Positions 34,682-42,567 of a DNA stretch of 64,000 nt are shown piece by piece (the first letter of the stretch is position 1; each line of letters begins with the position of its first letter). The DNA is from C-114 sp963719285 (GTDB lineage Bacteria; Chloroflexota; Limnocylindria; Limnocylindrales; CSP1-4): NCBI GenBank assembly GCA_963719285.1, contig CAVRBO010000004.1:868001-932000 (forward strand), written 5' to 3'. The notes below the pieces were generated by a model. The model was given only the letters and a program-made list of their open reading frames with translations. It was not told the origin of the DNA and searched no databases. The translations under genes and the position numbers were made by a program.

Positions 34682-35599
34682 ATGACGACCGAGATCCGCG
34701 GCGGGGCCGGAGAGGCTCCGCTCGCGGGTTCCGGCCGCGGCGTGGGCGCGCGGCTGGGACGGGCCCTCCCGTTCTGGCCGGGCCTGCTCATGCTGACCCT
34801 GCTGTTCATCATCCCCATGTTCATCATGTTGCTGTTCAGCTTCTGGCGGACCAACTCGGACTTCGACCTGGTCCGCGAGTTGAACACCAACAACTACGCG
34901 CGGTTCTTCAACCAGCCGACGTACATCCGGACCTTCTTCAAGACCCTGCTGATGGGGTCCGCCGTGACGATCGGCGGGCTGGCCATCTCCCTGCCGTTCA
35001 CCTACTTCCTCGTGCGCTACGTGAGCCGGCGCTGGCAGCGGATCGTGCTCCTGGCCGTGATCGTCCCGTTCTGGACGAGCTACCTGCTCCGGGTCTACGC
35101 ATGGGAGGCGATCCTGGGCGAGACGGGCGCGCTGAACCAGTTCCTCATGGGCATCGGCGTCATCCACGAACCGTCGACCCTGTTCGTCTACAACAACCTG
35201 ACGGTCTTCGTCGTGCTCGTGTACGTCTACTTTCCGTTCGCCGCGCTCGCCCTGTACGCGGCCCTCGAGAAGTTCGACTTCACCCAGCTCAACGCGGCCC
35301 AGGACCTGGGCGCACGGCCCGACCAGGCGTTCCGGCACATCCTGCTGCCCCAGATCCGGACCGGGATCATCACGGCCTGCATCTTCGTGTTCATCCCGAT
35401 CCTGGGCGAGTTCCTCACCCCGACCCTGGTGGGTGGAGCCGACGGGAGCCTGATCGCGAACCTGATCGTGAACTTCACCCGCCAGGGCCAGTACCCGGAA
35501 GGGGCCGCGCTGGCGATCATCATCGCGGCGTTCGTCACGATCGTGCTCATCGTGTTCCGCCGATCCCTGCGGGTCGAGGATGTGGTGACCCGTGGCTAA
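34682..35599 (+). CDS. ABC transporter permease (PotB-type)
   Basis: A 305-residue inner-membrane protein with about six hydrophobic segments, beginning with LLMLTLLFIIPMFIMLLFSF near residue 38. The cytoplasmic EAA-like loop that contacts the ATPase is LNAAQDLGARPDQAFRHILL near residue 205. It contains the FWTSYLLRVYAWEAIL stretch typical of PotB-class permeases. It starts 30 nt after the binding protein and overlaps the second permease by 8 nt. With it, it forms the channel. Confidence 0.88.
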   Translation: MTTEIRGGAGEAPLAGSGRGVGARLGRALPFWPGLLMLTLLFIIPMFIMLLFSFWRTNSDFDLVRELNTNNYARFFNQPTYIRTFFKTLLMGSAVTIGGLAISLPFTYFLVRYVSRRWQRIVLLAVIVPFWTSYLLRVYAWEAILGETGALNQFLMGIGVIHEPSTLFVYNNLTVFVVLVYVYFPFAALALYAALEKFDFTQLNAAQDLGARPDQAFRHILLPQIRTGIITACIFVFIPILGEFLTPTLVGGADGSLIANLIVNFTRQGQYPEGAALAIIIAAFVTIVLIVFRRSLRVEDVVTRG

Positions 35600-36437
35600 G
35601 GGGATCGGCGCGCTCGACACGATGCCGGTCAGTCCGCTGGCCCGGCAGACCCGTGGCTGCCTCGGTGTCCTCGCCGGCGCGACGCTGGTGTTCCTCTACC
35701 TGCCGATCGTGTTCCTCATCCTGTTCTCGTTCGAGGAGGCCGACACGCCGGGGTTCCCCATCACGGGCCTGACCCTCCACTGGTACGAGAAGATGCTCAC
35801 GGACAGCGCGATCCACTCCGCCCTGTTCAACTCCGTGCTCGTGGCCGTCATCGTCTCGCTCCTGGCGACGCTGATCGGCACGATGGCGGCCTTCCCGCTC
35901 GTGCGTGGCGGCATCCGCTTCCCCGGGACCGCCCGGATCCTGTTCACGCTGCCGATCATGATCCCGGGCGTGCTCATCGGGCTCGGCCTGCTCGTCTTCC
36001 TGACCCTGCTCGGGATCAAGCTGGGCCTGCACACCGTGATCCTGGGCCACCTCGTGTTCACGACGCCGTTCGTCGTGCTCATCGTGGCCGCCCGGCTCCA
36101 GGGCTTCGACCGACGACTCGAGTGGGCGGCCGCGGACCTCGGGGCGAACGGCCGGCAGACCCTCCGCCACATCGTCCTGCCCCTCATCGCGCCGGCGATC
36201 GTGGCCGGAGCGCTCCTGAGCGTCACCCTCTCGATCGACGAGTTCGTCGTGACGTTCTTCACGATCGGCCCGCAACTCACCCTGCCGCTGTTCATCATCA
36301 CCCAGATCAAGTTCGGCGTGACCCCGGAGGTCAACGCCCTGGCCGCCGTCATCCTCGTCGGCACGCTGTCCGTGTTCGGGGTCGGCTCGCTCCTGCTCGG
36401 CGGCAGCCGCAGGCTCCGGCACAGCGACGCCGAATGA
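35592..36437 (+). CDS. ABC transporter permease (PotC-type)
   Basis: A 281-residue permease from GTG 35592. The first membrane segment is VLAGATLVFLYLPIVFLILF near residue 22. The substrate-side motif LTLHWYEKML near 62 and LSIDEFVVTFFTIG near 215 are typical of PotC-class proteins. The EAA loop is EWAAADLGANGRQTLRHIVL near residue 178. It completes the transporter with the neighbouring PotA-, PotD- and PotB-like products. A 55-nt gap separates it from the flavin oxidoreductase. Confidence 0.88.
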   Translation: MAKGIGALDTMPVSPLARQTRGCLGVLAGATLVFLYLPIVFLILFSFEEADTPGFPITGLTLHWYEKMLTDSAIHSALFNSVLVAVIVSLLATLIGTMAAFPLVRGGIRFPGTARILFTLPIMIPGVLIGLGLLVFLTLLGIKLGLHTVILGHLVFTTPFVVLIVAARLQGFDRRLEWAAADLGANGRQTLRHIVLPLIAPAIVAGALLSVTLSIDEFVVTFFTIGPQLTLPLFIITQIKFGVTPEVNALAAVILVGTLSVFGVGSLLLGGSRRLRHSDAE

Positions 36438-36492
36438 GGCGCCAGTCACAGGTCGGGTCAGAGCCGTCGGGCGCCCGGACGAGGTCGCGGCC

Positions 36493-37524
36493 GTGACCGG
36501 CCAGACCGTGGCGCCGGCCGCCGCGTCCGGACTCCTCGGTCCGCGACCCGCGCCCGACGCGCCGATCCGGATCGCGTTCCAGATCTGGGGCCAGGCGGTC
36601 GCCTGGCCGGACCTCATGGCGGCCGGCGAGCGGGTCGAGGCGCTCGGCTTCGCCAGCCTGTTCGCCAACGATCACCTCATGCCGATCCTGGGCGACGCGG
36701 ATGGGCCGGTGCTCGGTTCGGAAGGGCCGGTCTTCGAGGGCTGGATGACCCTCGGCGCCTGGGCCGCGCGGACCACCCACATCCCCCTCGGCGTGCTCGT
36801 GTGCGGGGTCGGTTACCGGAACGTGGGGCTCACGGTGAAGATGGCGACCGCCCTCGACCACGCCAGTGGCGGCCGGGCGATGCTCGGCCTGGGCGCCGGG
36901 TGGCACGAGCCCGAGCACCGCGCGTTCGGCTACGAGATGCTGTCCCTGGGCGACCGGATCAGCCGGTTCGACGAGGCCAGCCGGCTCGCCCGGGGGATGC
37001 TGGACGGTGCGCCCTTCACCCAGGACGGGCGCTGGGTCAGCGGCGTCGCGGTGCGCAACGACCCGCCGCCCGTCCAGGCCAGGATGCCGCTCCTGATCGG
37101 TGGCAGCGGCGAGAAGCGGACACTCCGGATCGTCGCCCGCGACGCGGACATCTGGAATGGCGAGGGCGACCCGGCGACGTTCGCCCACAAGAGCGCGGTG
37201 CTCGATGCGCACTGCGCCGAGCTGGGCCGCGATCCGGCCGCGATCCGGCGGACTGTCGGCGTCCAGCCGGTCTGCATCCGCGACACGCGTGAGGCGGCGG
37301 TCGACGCGCTGGCCGCGATCCTCACGCTCCAGGGTGCCGACCCGGCGAGCGCCCGCGCCTGGGCGGCGAGCTCGCCACTGGCCGATACCCAGGACACCGT
37401 GGTGCGGCTGTTCCGCGCCTGGCGCGCCGCCGGGGCCGAGGAGGCCGTCGTCGACCTGCCCACGCCACTGGACGACGAGACGATGGAGCGACTGGCCGGG
37501 CCGGTCCGGGATCGACTCGCGTGA
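36493..37524 (+). CDS. LLM class flavin- or F420-dependent oxidoreductase
   Basis: A 343-residue luciferase-like TIM barrel from GTG 36493. The family layout is IRIAFQIWGQAVAWPDLMAA near the N-terminus, FASLFANDHLMPIL near 55, LGVLVCGVGYRNVGLTVKMA near 98, then GGRAMLGLGAGWHEPEHRAFG near 123, the central LLM glycine-rich element. MPLLIGGSGEKRTLRIVARD near 195 binds the cofactor phosphate. The cofactor (FMN or F420) is not decidable here. It follows the transporter genes in the same operon, which suggests a redox step on the imported compound. Confidence 0.83.
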   Translation: MTGQTVAPAAASGLLGPRPAPDAPIRIAFQIWGQAVAWPDLMAAGERVEALGFASLFANDHLMPILGDADGPVLGSEGPVFEGWMTLGAWAARTTHIPLGVLVCGVGYRNVGLTVKMATALDHASGGRAMLGLGAGWHEPEHRAFGYEMLSLGDRISRFDEASRLARGMLDGAPFTQDGRWVSGVAVRNDPPPVQARMPLLIGGSGEKRTLRIVARDADIWNGEGDPATFAHKSAVLDAHCAELGRDPAAIRRTVGVQPVCIRDTREAAVDALAAILTLQGADPASARAWAASSPLADTQDTVVRLFRAWRAAGAEEAVVDLPTPLDDETMERLAGPVRDRLA

Positions 37525-37555
37525 ACGCGACCCAGTACAACGGAGGGCCCAGCTG

Positions 37556-38557
37556 ATGCGAGCCGCAGTCTACGAGGGCGAGGGCCGCCTCGTCGTCAAG
37601 GATGTCCCGGACCCGACGCCCGCGGCCGACGAGGTCCTCATCGAGGTGGAGGCCTGCGGCGTCTGCGGCTCGGACGTGCAGATCATCAACATGCCGCCCG
37701 GTCACCCGTCGACGCCGCCGGTCATCATCGGCCACGAGTTCGTCGGCCACGTGCGGGCGGTGGGGTCCGACGTCACGGACATCGCGCTGGGCACCAGGGT
37801 CGTCGTCGATCCCGATCCCAAGTGTGGGGCCTGCGATTCGTGCCGGGCGGGCCGGCCGGCGAACTGCACGAACATCGTGGCCCTCGGCGTGTACCGCGAC
37901 GGGGCGCTGGCCCAGTTCGTGACCGCGCCGGCGAACAGCGTCTACCCGATCTCGGACGACGTCTCGGCCGAGATGGCCGCGCTCGTCGAGCCGCTCGCGT
38001 GCGTGGTGAACGGCGCCAATCGGGCGGCCGTCCGGCCCGGCGAGTCGGTCGTCGTGTTCGGGGCGGGCGCCATCGGCTGCCTGTTCATGGCGGTCTTCCG
38101 GGCCTCCGGCGCGGCGCGCATCGTCGCGGTCGAGCCGAGCGCCGAGCGAGCTCCCGTGGCCCGCGCGGTCGGCGCCGACGAGGTGCTGACGCCCGACGAA
38201 TGGGCGGCCCGGCGAGCCGAGCTCATGCCCCGCGGCGCGGACGTCGTGGTCGACGCGGTCGGCGCCGTCCTGCCCCAGGCGATCGACGCGGCCGGCATGG
38301 GCGCCCGGGTCGTGATCTTCGGGATGAACGGCAACGCCCGTCCGCCGGTCCACCAGATCGAGATCGTCGAGAAGGGCCTGACCATCCTCGGCTCGTACAT
38401 CTCCAACTTCACGTTCCCGGCCGCGATCCGCCTCGTCGAGAGCGGCGCGCTCAACCTCGCTCCGATGATCACCGCCACCGTCCCGCTCGAGGAGACCGTC
38501 GCCGGCATCGCCCGGATCCGGTCGGGCGAGGCCGTGAAGATCGTCATCGTGCCCTGA
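37556..38557 (+). CDS. zinc-dependent alcohol/polyol dehydrogenase
   Basis: A 333-residue medium-chain dehydrogenase from ATG 37556 after GGAGGG. The catalytic zinc ligands are in EACGVCGSDVQI near residue 37 and IIGHEFVGHVRAVG near 60. The structural zinc site is PKCGACDSCRAGRPANCTN near 90 (four Cys). The NAD loop is VVFGAGAIGCLFMAVFRASG near 165. It resembles threonine and sorbitol dehydrogenases. In this operon it probably oxidises a polyol or cyclitol hydroxyl. It is flanked by the LLM oxidoreductase (31 nt) and the IolE-like gene (41 nt). Confidence 0.87.
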   Translation: MRAAVYEGEGRLVVKDVPDPTPAADEVLIEVEACGVCGSDVQIINMPPGHPSTPPVIIGHEFVGHVRAVGSDVTDIALGTRVVVDPDPKCGACDSCRAGRPANCTNIVALGVYRDGALAQFVTAPANSVYPISDDVSAEMAALVEPLACVVNGANRAAVRPGESVVVFGAGAIGCLFMAVFRASGAARIVAVEPSAERAPVARAVGADEVLTPDEWAARRAELMPRGADVVVDAVGAVLPQAIDAAGMGARVVIFGMNGNARPPVHQIEIVEKGLTILGSYISNFTFPAAIRLVESGALNLAPMITATVPLEETVAGIARIRSGEAVKIVIVP

Positions 38558-38598
38558 CCGCCCAGCCATCCCCTGTCCGCGTCCAGATCGGAGGTCCC

Positions 38599-39528
38599 AT
38601 GTCCAGTCCGGCCATGCGTGTCGCCAGCGCCCCTGTCTCCTTCGGCGTCGATGAGATCATGCTCGACGACGCCTGGATGCCGGCCCCCGACGACATGCTC
38701 GACTGGATGGTCGACATCGGCTTCGAGGGGACCGAGCTCGGCATGCCCGGCTACATGGGCGACGGGCCCGCCGTCAACGAGCGGCTGACCTCGCGCGGCC
38801 TCGAGCTGGTCGGGTCGTTCCTGCCCCAGCACTTCAGCCGGGCGGAGAAGGCCACCGAGGATCGGGCCTGGCTGCGCGAAGCGCTCCAGCTCGTCAAGGA
38901 CGGATCGCCGTCGGGCTCGCTCCCGTACGCGATCCTGTCCGACCAGTTCGACGAGCCCGACCGGCGGGCCCACTCGGGTCGGATCGCCGAGCATCCCGAG
39001 ACGTGGCTCTCGGCGGCCCGCTTCGACACGCTGATCGACAACCTCCACCGGGCGGCCGAGGTGTGCCGCTCGGAGGGCCTCGAGCCGGTCCTCCATCCTC
39101 ACGCCGGGACGTACGTCGAGACGGCCGACGAGATCGCCCGGGTCATGGACCGGATCGATCCGTCGCTGATCGGGCTGTGCCTGGACACCGGCCACTTCCG
39201 GTTCGGCGGCGCCGACCCGACCCGGTCGGCGAACGACTACCACGAGCTCATCCGGCACGTCCACATCAAGGATTGCCGGACCTCGATCATGGACGACGTC
39301 AAGGCCGAGGGGAAGGGTCTCGAGGAGGCGCTCCGGCGGGGCGTCTTCTGCCCGCTCGGCGAGGGCGATGCCGGGATCGACACGGTCATCGCGGCGCTCC
39401 GGGCGCACGGCTATGCGGGCTGGCTCGTCATCGAGCAGGACCAGGCGCTCATGTCGACGGACACCCCGGAGTCGGTCGTGGCGGTCCAGCGCGCGAATCG
39501 CGACTACCTGCGTCGCCTGGGCATCTGA
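38599..39528 (+). CDS. IolE-like inosose dehydratase / sugar isomerase barrel
   Basis: A 309-residue xylose-isomerase-like barrel from ATG 38599 after GGAGG. MRVASAPVSFGVDEIM near residue 6, MVDIGFEGTELGMPGYMGD near 38, LEPVLHPHAGTYVETADEIA near 157, IGLCLDTGHFRFGGADP near 190, HELIRHVHIKDCR near 215, GVFCPLGEGDAGID near 245 and YAGWLVIEQDQ near 273 follow the IolE order, with metal-binding Glu, Asp, His and Glu retained. IolE dehydrates 2-keto-myo-inositol to the cyclohexane dione used by IolD. It is the best iolE candidate here, although separated from iolD. Last gene of the transporter operon. Confidence 0.8.
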   Translation: MSSPAMRVASAPVSFGVDEIMLDDAWMPAPDDMLDWMVDIGFEGTELGMPGYMGDGPAVNERLTSRGLELVGSFLPQHFSRAEKATEDRAWLREALQLVKDGSPSGSLPYAILSDQFDEPDRRAHSGRIAEHPETWLSAARFDTLIDNLHRAAEVCRSEGLEPVLHPHAGTYVETADEIARVMDRIDPSLIGLCLDTGHFRFGGADPTRSANDYHELIRHVHIKDCRTSIMDDVKAEGKGLEEALRRGVFCPLGEGDAGIDTVIAALRAHGYAGWLVIEQDQALMSTDTPESVVAVQRANRDYLRRLGI

Positions 39529-39715
39529 GGGGCCGGGTTTCGGCGCGGCGACGACCGGTGCCGTCGTCACGTGCCGACGCAGGGCGTCGCATCCACCGGT
39601 CCGGACGGCTGCGATCCTCCCGGCGAGCGGGCATCACGCTCGGCCACCCCACCGGAGCCGGACGGTAACGCACCCCATGCACAGGTGACGCCGTCTGGCA
39701 TCAGCTGGTCGTTGA

Positions 39716-39827
39716 GCGACTCTTGTGGACGATCCGCGATCGCCGGCCGGCCCGTCCAAGCGTGGAACCACCCCTGGAGCGGCCCCGTGATGCCCTCCGG
39801 GGCATCCATCCGGTCTACAAGAGTCGC
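39716..39827 (+). ncRNA. candidate structured RNA or miniature inverted-repeat element
   Basis: GCGACTCTTGTGGAC (39716-39730) can pair with GTCTACAAGAGTCGC (39813-39827): 15 bp, with one G-U pair if transcribed on the plus strand and a C-A mismatch on the minus strand. Inside are hairpins TCCA-AGCG-TGGA (39755-39766) and GATGCCC-TCCG-GGGCATC (39789-39806). There is no U-run after it. It could be a small RNA, a 3'-UTR structure of the preceding operon, or a miniature transposable element with terminal inverted repeats. Confidence 0.4.
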
Positions 39828-39855
39828 CTGGCGACCATCCGGTGCGAACGGGCCC

Positions 39856-39908
39856 GCTCGAGGCGGCGCCGACGCTCGAGGCACGCCGACCCTCGAGGCA
39901 GCGCCGCA
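39856..39908. repeat. three tandem imperfect 17-18-bp repeats
   Basis: Units GCTCGAGGCGGCGCCGAC (39856-39873), GCTCGAGGCACGCCGAC (39874-39890) and CCTCGAGGCAGCGCCGCA (39891-39908) follow each other directly, just beyond the stop of the minus-strand aminotransferase gene. Each contains CTCGAG. Function unknown. Confidence 0.6.
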
Positions 39909-39926
39909 GCGCTGTGGCGCCCCGGA

Positions 39927-41342
39927 TCAGCGTGTGGCGGCCGGCTGCGACAGGAGCTCGCGGTACGCGCGGAAGTACGACGCGGTCGCGTCCACGACCC
40001 GGTCGATGTCCGCGTCGGTGTGGGCCCCGGTGAGGAAGCCCCGGATCATGTAATGCGGGTGGACGTAGATCCCCCGCTCCAGCAGCCAGTTCCGGTAGCC
40101 ACGCTGGACCGGATGGTTCTTGTCCATCGCGAACCGGGCGAAGTCGCGGAAGCGGCGGATCGGCTCGTCGGTGAAGTACACGGTCCAGACCCCGGCGATC
40201 GAGCGGACCTGGGCCCGGACACCGGTCTCGTCGATGGCCGCCTGGATGCCCGAGACGAGGCGCTCGCCGAGCCGGCCGAGATGGTCGTGGATGGCGCCGT
40301 CCTGGACGATCCGGGTGACCTCCAGGGCGACCGCGCAGTTGAGCGTCTGGCCCGCGAAGGTGCCGGCGAAGAGCACGTCGCCCTTCGGTCCGAGGTGGTC
40401 CATGATGTCCGCCCGCCCGGCCAGGACCGAGATCGGGAAGCCGTTGCCGAGGGCCTTGCCCATGGTCGTGAGATCGGGTATCACGCCGAAGCGGCCCTGG
40501 GCGCCACCCGGCCCGTGCCGGAACCCGGTGATGACCTCGTCGAAGATGAGGAGGGTGCCCGACGCGGTGCACGCCTCGCGCAGCGCCTCCAGGAACCCGG
40601 GCTCGGGCAGGACGGCGCCGGCGTTGTGGAACACGGGCTCCACGATGACCGCGGCGATCGTGTCGCCCTCGCGGGCGAGGAGCTCGCGCACGCCGGCCGC
40701 GTCGTTGTACTCGCGCACCTCCACCAGGTCGCGCACCGCCGCCGGGATCCCGGCCGACGCGGCGACCGGCGTCGGCACGCCGCCACCCTCATCCGTGGCG
40801 AAGTGGTGGCTCCACGCGACGTAGTCGTGCCAGCCGTGGTAGTTGCCCTCGAACTTGACGATCCGTTCCCGACCCGTGAACCCGCGGGCGAGCCGGATCG
40901 CATGGTAGGTGGCCTCCGTGCCGGTGCAGCTGAACACGACCCGCTCGGCCGAGGGGATCATCCTGATCAGTCGTTCGGCGAGCTCCACCTCGAGCGGGTT
41001 GGCTGACGAGAACGAGACGCCGTGCTCGTCCATCGCCCGCACGACGGCGGCGTTGATGCGCGGGTCGTTGTGGCCGAGGAGGACCGCCCCGAAGGACGAG
41101 TGGAAGTCGATGAACTCGTTGCCGTCGACGTCCCAGATCCGGGAGCCCTGGGCCCGGGTCATGAACAGCGGATAGGGCGTCGCGCTCCTGCCCTCGCCCT
41201 GGACGCCGCCGGGGGAGACGGCGTTCGCCCGGGCGAACAGTCTCCGGGACTCGGTCGTGGTGACCGGCCAGCCCGAGCTTGCATCGGGCGGGAGCGGTGT
41301 CCCGGTGCGGTCGTGGTCGACGGTCGTCACGGTCTCTCCCAT
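39927..41342 (-). CDS. class III aminotransferase, glutamate-1-semialdehyde aminomutase-like
   Basis: A 471-residue PLP enzyme. The start is taken as ATG 41342; GTG 41330 (VTTVDHDRTG) with GGAGAG just before is an alternative. ANAVSPGGVQGEGRSATPYPL near residue 40 and FIDFHSSFGAVLLGHNDPRI resemble glutamate-1-semialdehyde mutase. SCTGTEATYHAIRLAR near 130 and FEGNYHGWHDYVAWSHH near 150 bind PLP phosphate and ring, LLIFDEVITGFRHGPGG near 250 gives the Asp, and TTMGKALGNGFPISVLAG near 280 the Schiff-base Lys. Operon context with two sugar dehydrogenases argues for a keto-sugar or small-ketone substrate rather than haem synthesis. Confidence 0.82.
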   Translation of the reverse strand: MGETVTTVDHDRTGTPLPPDASSGWPVTTTESRRLFARANAVSPGGVQGEGRSATPYPLFMTRAQGSRIWDVDGNEFIDFHSSFGAVLLGHNDPRINAAVVRAMDEHGVSFSSANPLEVELAERLIRMIPSAERVVFSCTGTEATYHAIRLARGFTGRERIVKFEGNYHGWHDYVAWSHHFATDEGGGVPTPVAASAGIPAAVRDLVEVREYNDAAGVRELLAREGDTIAAVIVEPVFHNAGAVLPEPGFLEALREACTASGTLLIFDEVITGFRHGPGGAQGRFGVIPDLTTMGKALGNGFPISVLAGRADIMDHLGPKGDVLFAGTFAGQTLNCAVALEVTRIVQDGAIHDHLGRLGERLVSGIQAAIDETGVRAQVRSIAGVWTVYFTDEPIRRFRDFARFAMDKNHPVQRGYRNWLLERGIYVHPHYMIRGFLTGAHTDADIDRVVDATASYFRAYRELLSQPAATR

Positions 41343-41352
41343 CTGGCCCGGA

Positions 41353-42567
41353 TCACAGGTCGGCCGGCAGCGCGACCGCCGTTCGGACGCCCGTCGCCGC
41401 GGCCGCATACAGGGCATCGATCACGGCGCTGTCGCGGACGCCGTCGGTGAAGTCGGCCGACCCGGGACGACCCTCCGCGATCGCGGTCAGGAACTCCGCC
41501 CACATCGCGCACTCCTGTCCGAGCCAGCCGATCGACGTACCGTCGGTCCCGGCGACCAGCAACTCCGCCGCCCCGGGGTGGCCCGCGTTCACGAGCACCC
41601 GCCGGAACCCGAACGTGAACGGTTCGCCGGGCAGGCAGACCCGGAACTCGTCGGGCCGCTCCAGGTCCCAGTCGGCCGACCCGCGCGAGCCGTAGACCTC
41701 GATCTGGAGCGAGACCCGCTTGCCGATCGCGATGCGGCTCGTCTCGAGCACGCCGTAGGCGCCGCCGGCGAAGGTCACGAGCGCGGCTGCCGCGTCCTCG
41801 ACATCGACCGGGCCCGTCTCGCGGGCGGTGTCGGCGCCGGCGTCGCTCGTGTCGCCGCCGCGGTTGCCGACCGCGTCGACGCCCGGCAGCGGGCGCTCCG
41901 TGATGAACGTCTCGGACAGGGCCTGCACGGTCTCGATCTCGCCGACGAGGAATCGGGCCAGATCGACCAGGTGATACCCGGTATCGATCGCGATCCCGCC
42001 GCCGGCCATCCGCTTGCGGAACCGCCACAGGAGCGGGACGTCCGGATCGGCGCCGTAGTCGAGCATGAACGATGCCCGGATGCTCCGGATCGTTCCGAGC
42101 TCGCCGTCGCGGATGAGCTTGCCGATCGCCCGGACCGCGGGCGACCAGCGGTAGCCGGCGCCAAGGCCGTGGAAGACGCCGGCCGCCCGGCAGGCCCGGA
42201 GCATGACCGCGGCGGCCTCGGCCGTCTCGGCCATCGGCTTCTCGCACACGACGTGCTTGCCGGCCGCGGCTGCCGCCAGCACCACGTCCCGGTTGAACGC
42301 GGGTGGCAGGCAGGCGACGATCAGGTCCACGTCGGCCGCGCCGATGACCGCCGACGCGTCCTCGGCGACCCGCTCGTACCCGAATCGTCCGGCCAGCGCG
42401 GTCGCCAGCGTGCGGTTCACATCGGCGACGGCGACGAGGCGTGGCCGCAGCGCGAGCTCGGGGTAGAGGTGCGGAACATTGGTGAGGGCCGTGCTGTGGG
42501 CCCCCGCCATCGTCCCCGCGCCGATCATCCCGATCCGGAGCTCACCGGTGCGACCCACGGCGCTCAC
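41353..42567 (-). CDS. Gfo/Idh/MocA family oxidoreductase
   Basis: A 404-residue enzyme from GTG 42567, which overlaps the stop of the upstream dehydrogenase (GTGA). IGMIGAGTMAGAHSTALTNV near residue 11 is the NAD loop and VVCEKPMAETAEAAAVMLRA near 102 the signature. GGGIAIDTGYHLVDLARFLV near 188 carries the catalytic Asp and His. A longer middle region (about 220-265, Asp/Gly-rich) is inserted compared with IolG-type members. It precedes the aminotransferase gene by 10 nt, so oxidation to a ketone followed by transamination is a plausible pair of steps. Substrate unknown. Confidence 0.82.
   Translation of the reverse strand: MSAVGRTGELRIGMIGAGTMAGAHSTALTNVPHLYPELALRPRLVAVADVNRTLATALAGRFGYERVAEDASAVIGAADVDLIVACLPPAFNRDVVLAAAAAGKHVVCEKPMAETAEAAAVMLRACRAAGVFHGLGAGYRWSPAVRAIGKLIRDGELGTIRSIRASFMLDYGADPDVPLLWRFRKRMAGGGIAIDTGYHLVDLARFLVGEIETVQALSETFITERPLPGVDAVGNRGGDTSDAGADTARETGPVDVEDAAAALVTFAGGAYGVLETSRIAIGKRVSLQIEVYGSRGSADWDLERPDEFRVCLPGEPFTFGFRRVLVNAGHPGAAELLVAGTDGTSIGWLGQECAMWAEFLTAIAEGRPGSADFTDGVRDSAVIDALYAAAATGVRTAVALPADL

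Larger units (their letters stand above)
39529..39926. other. 398-bp convergent intergenic region with structured and repeated DNA
   Basis: No open frame here has a convincing start or recognisable product. The stretch lies between the ends of the IolE-like gene and the class III aminotransferase. It holds a long inverted repeat enclosing small hairpins (39716-39827) and three tandem imperfect repeats (39856-39908), listed separately. The first 180 nt show nothing I can name. Confidence 0.6.

Noticed and set aside
39571..40053. 160-codon plus-strand frame in the convergent gap
   Set aside because: It runs into the antisense of the aminotransferase gene and resembles no protein; composition is that of random GC-rich frames.
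39927..41342. Assignment as haem-biosynthetic glutamate-1-semialdehyde mutase (HemL)
   Set aside because: There are no other tetrapyrrole genes, and it is coupled to two sugar dehydrogenases; a HemL-like transaminase is the safer call.
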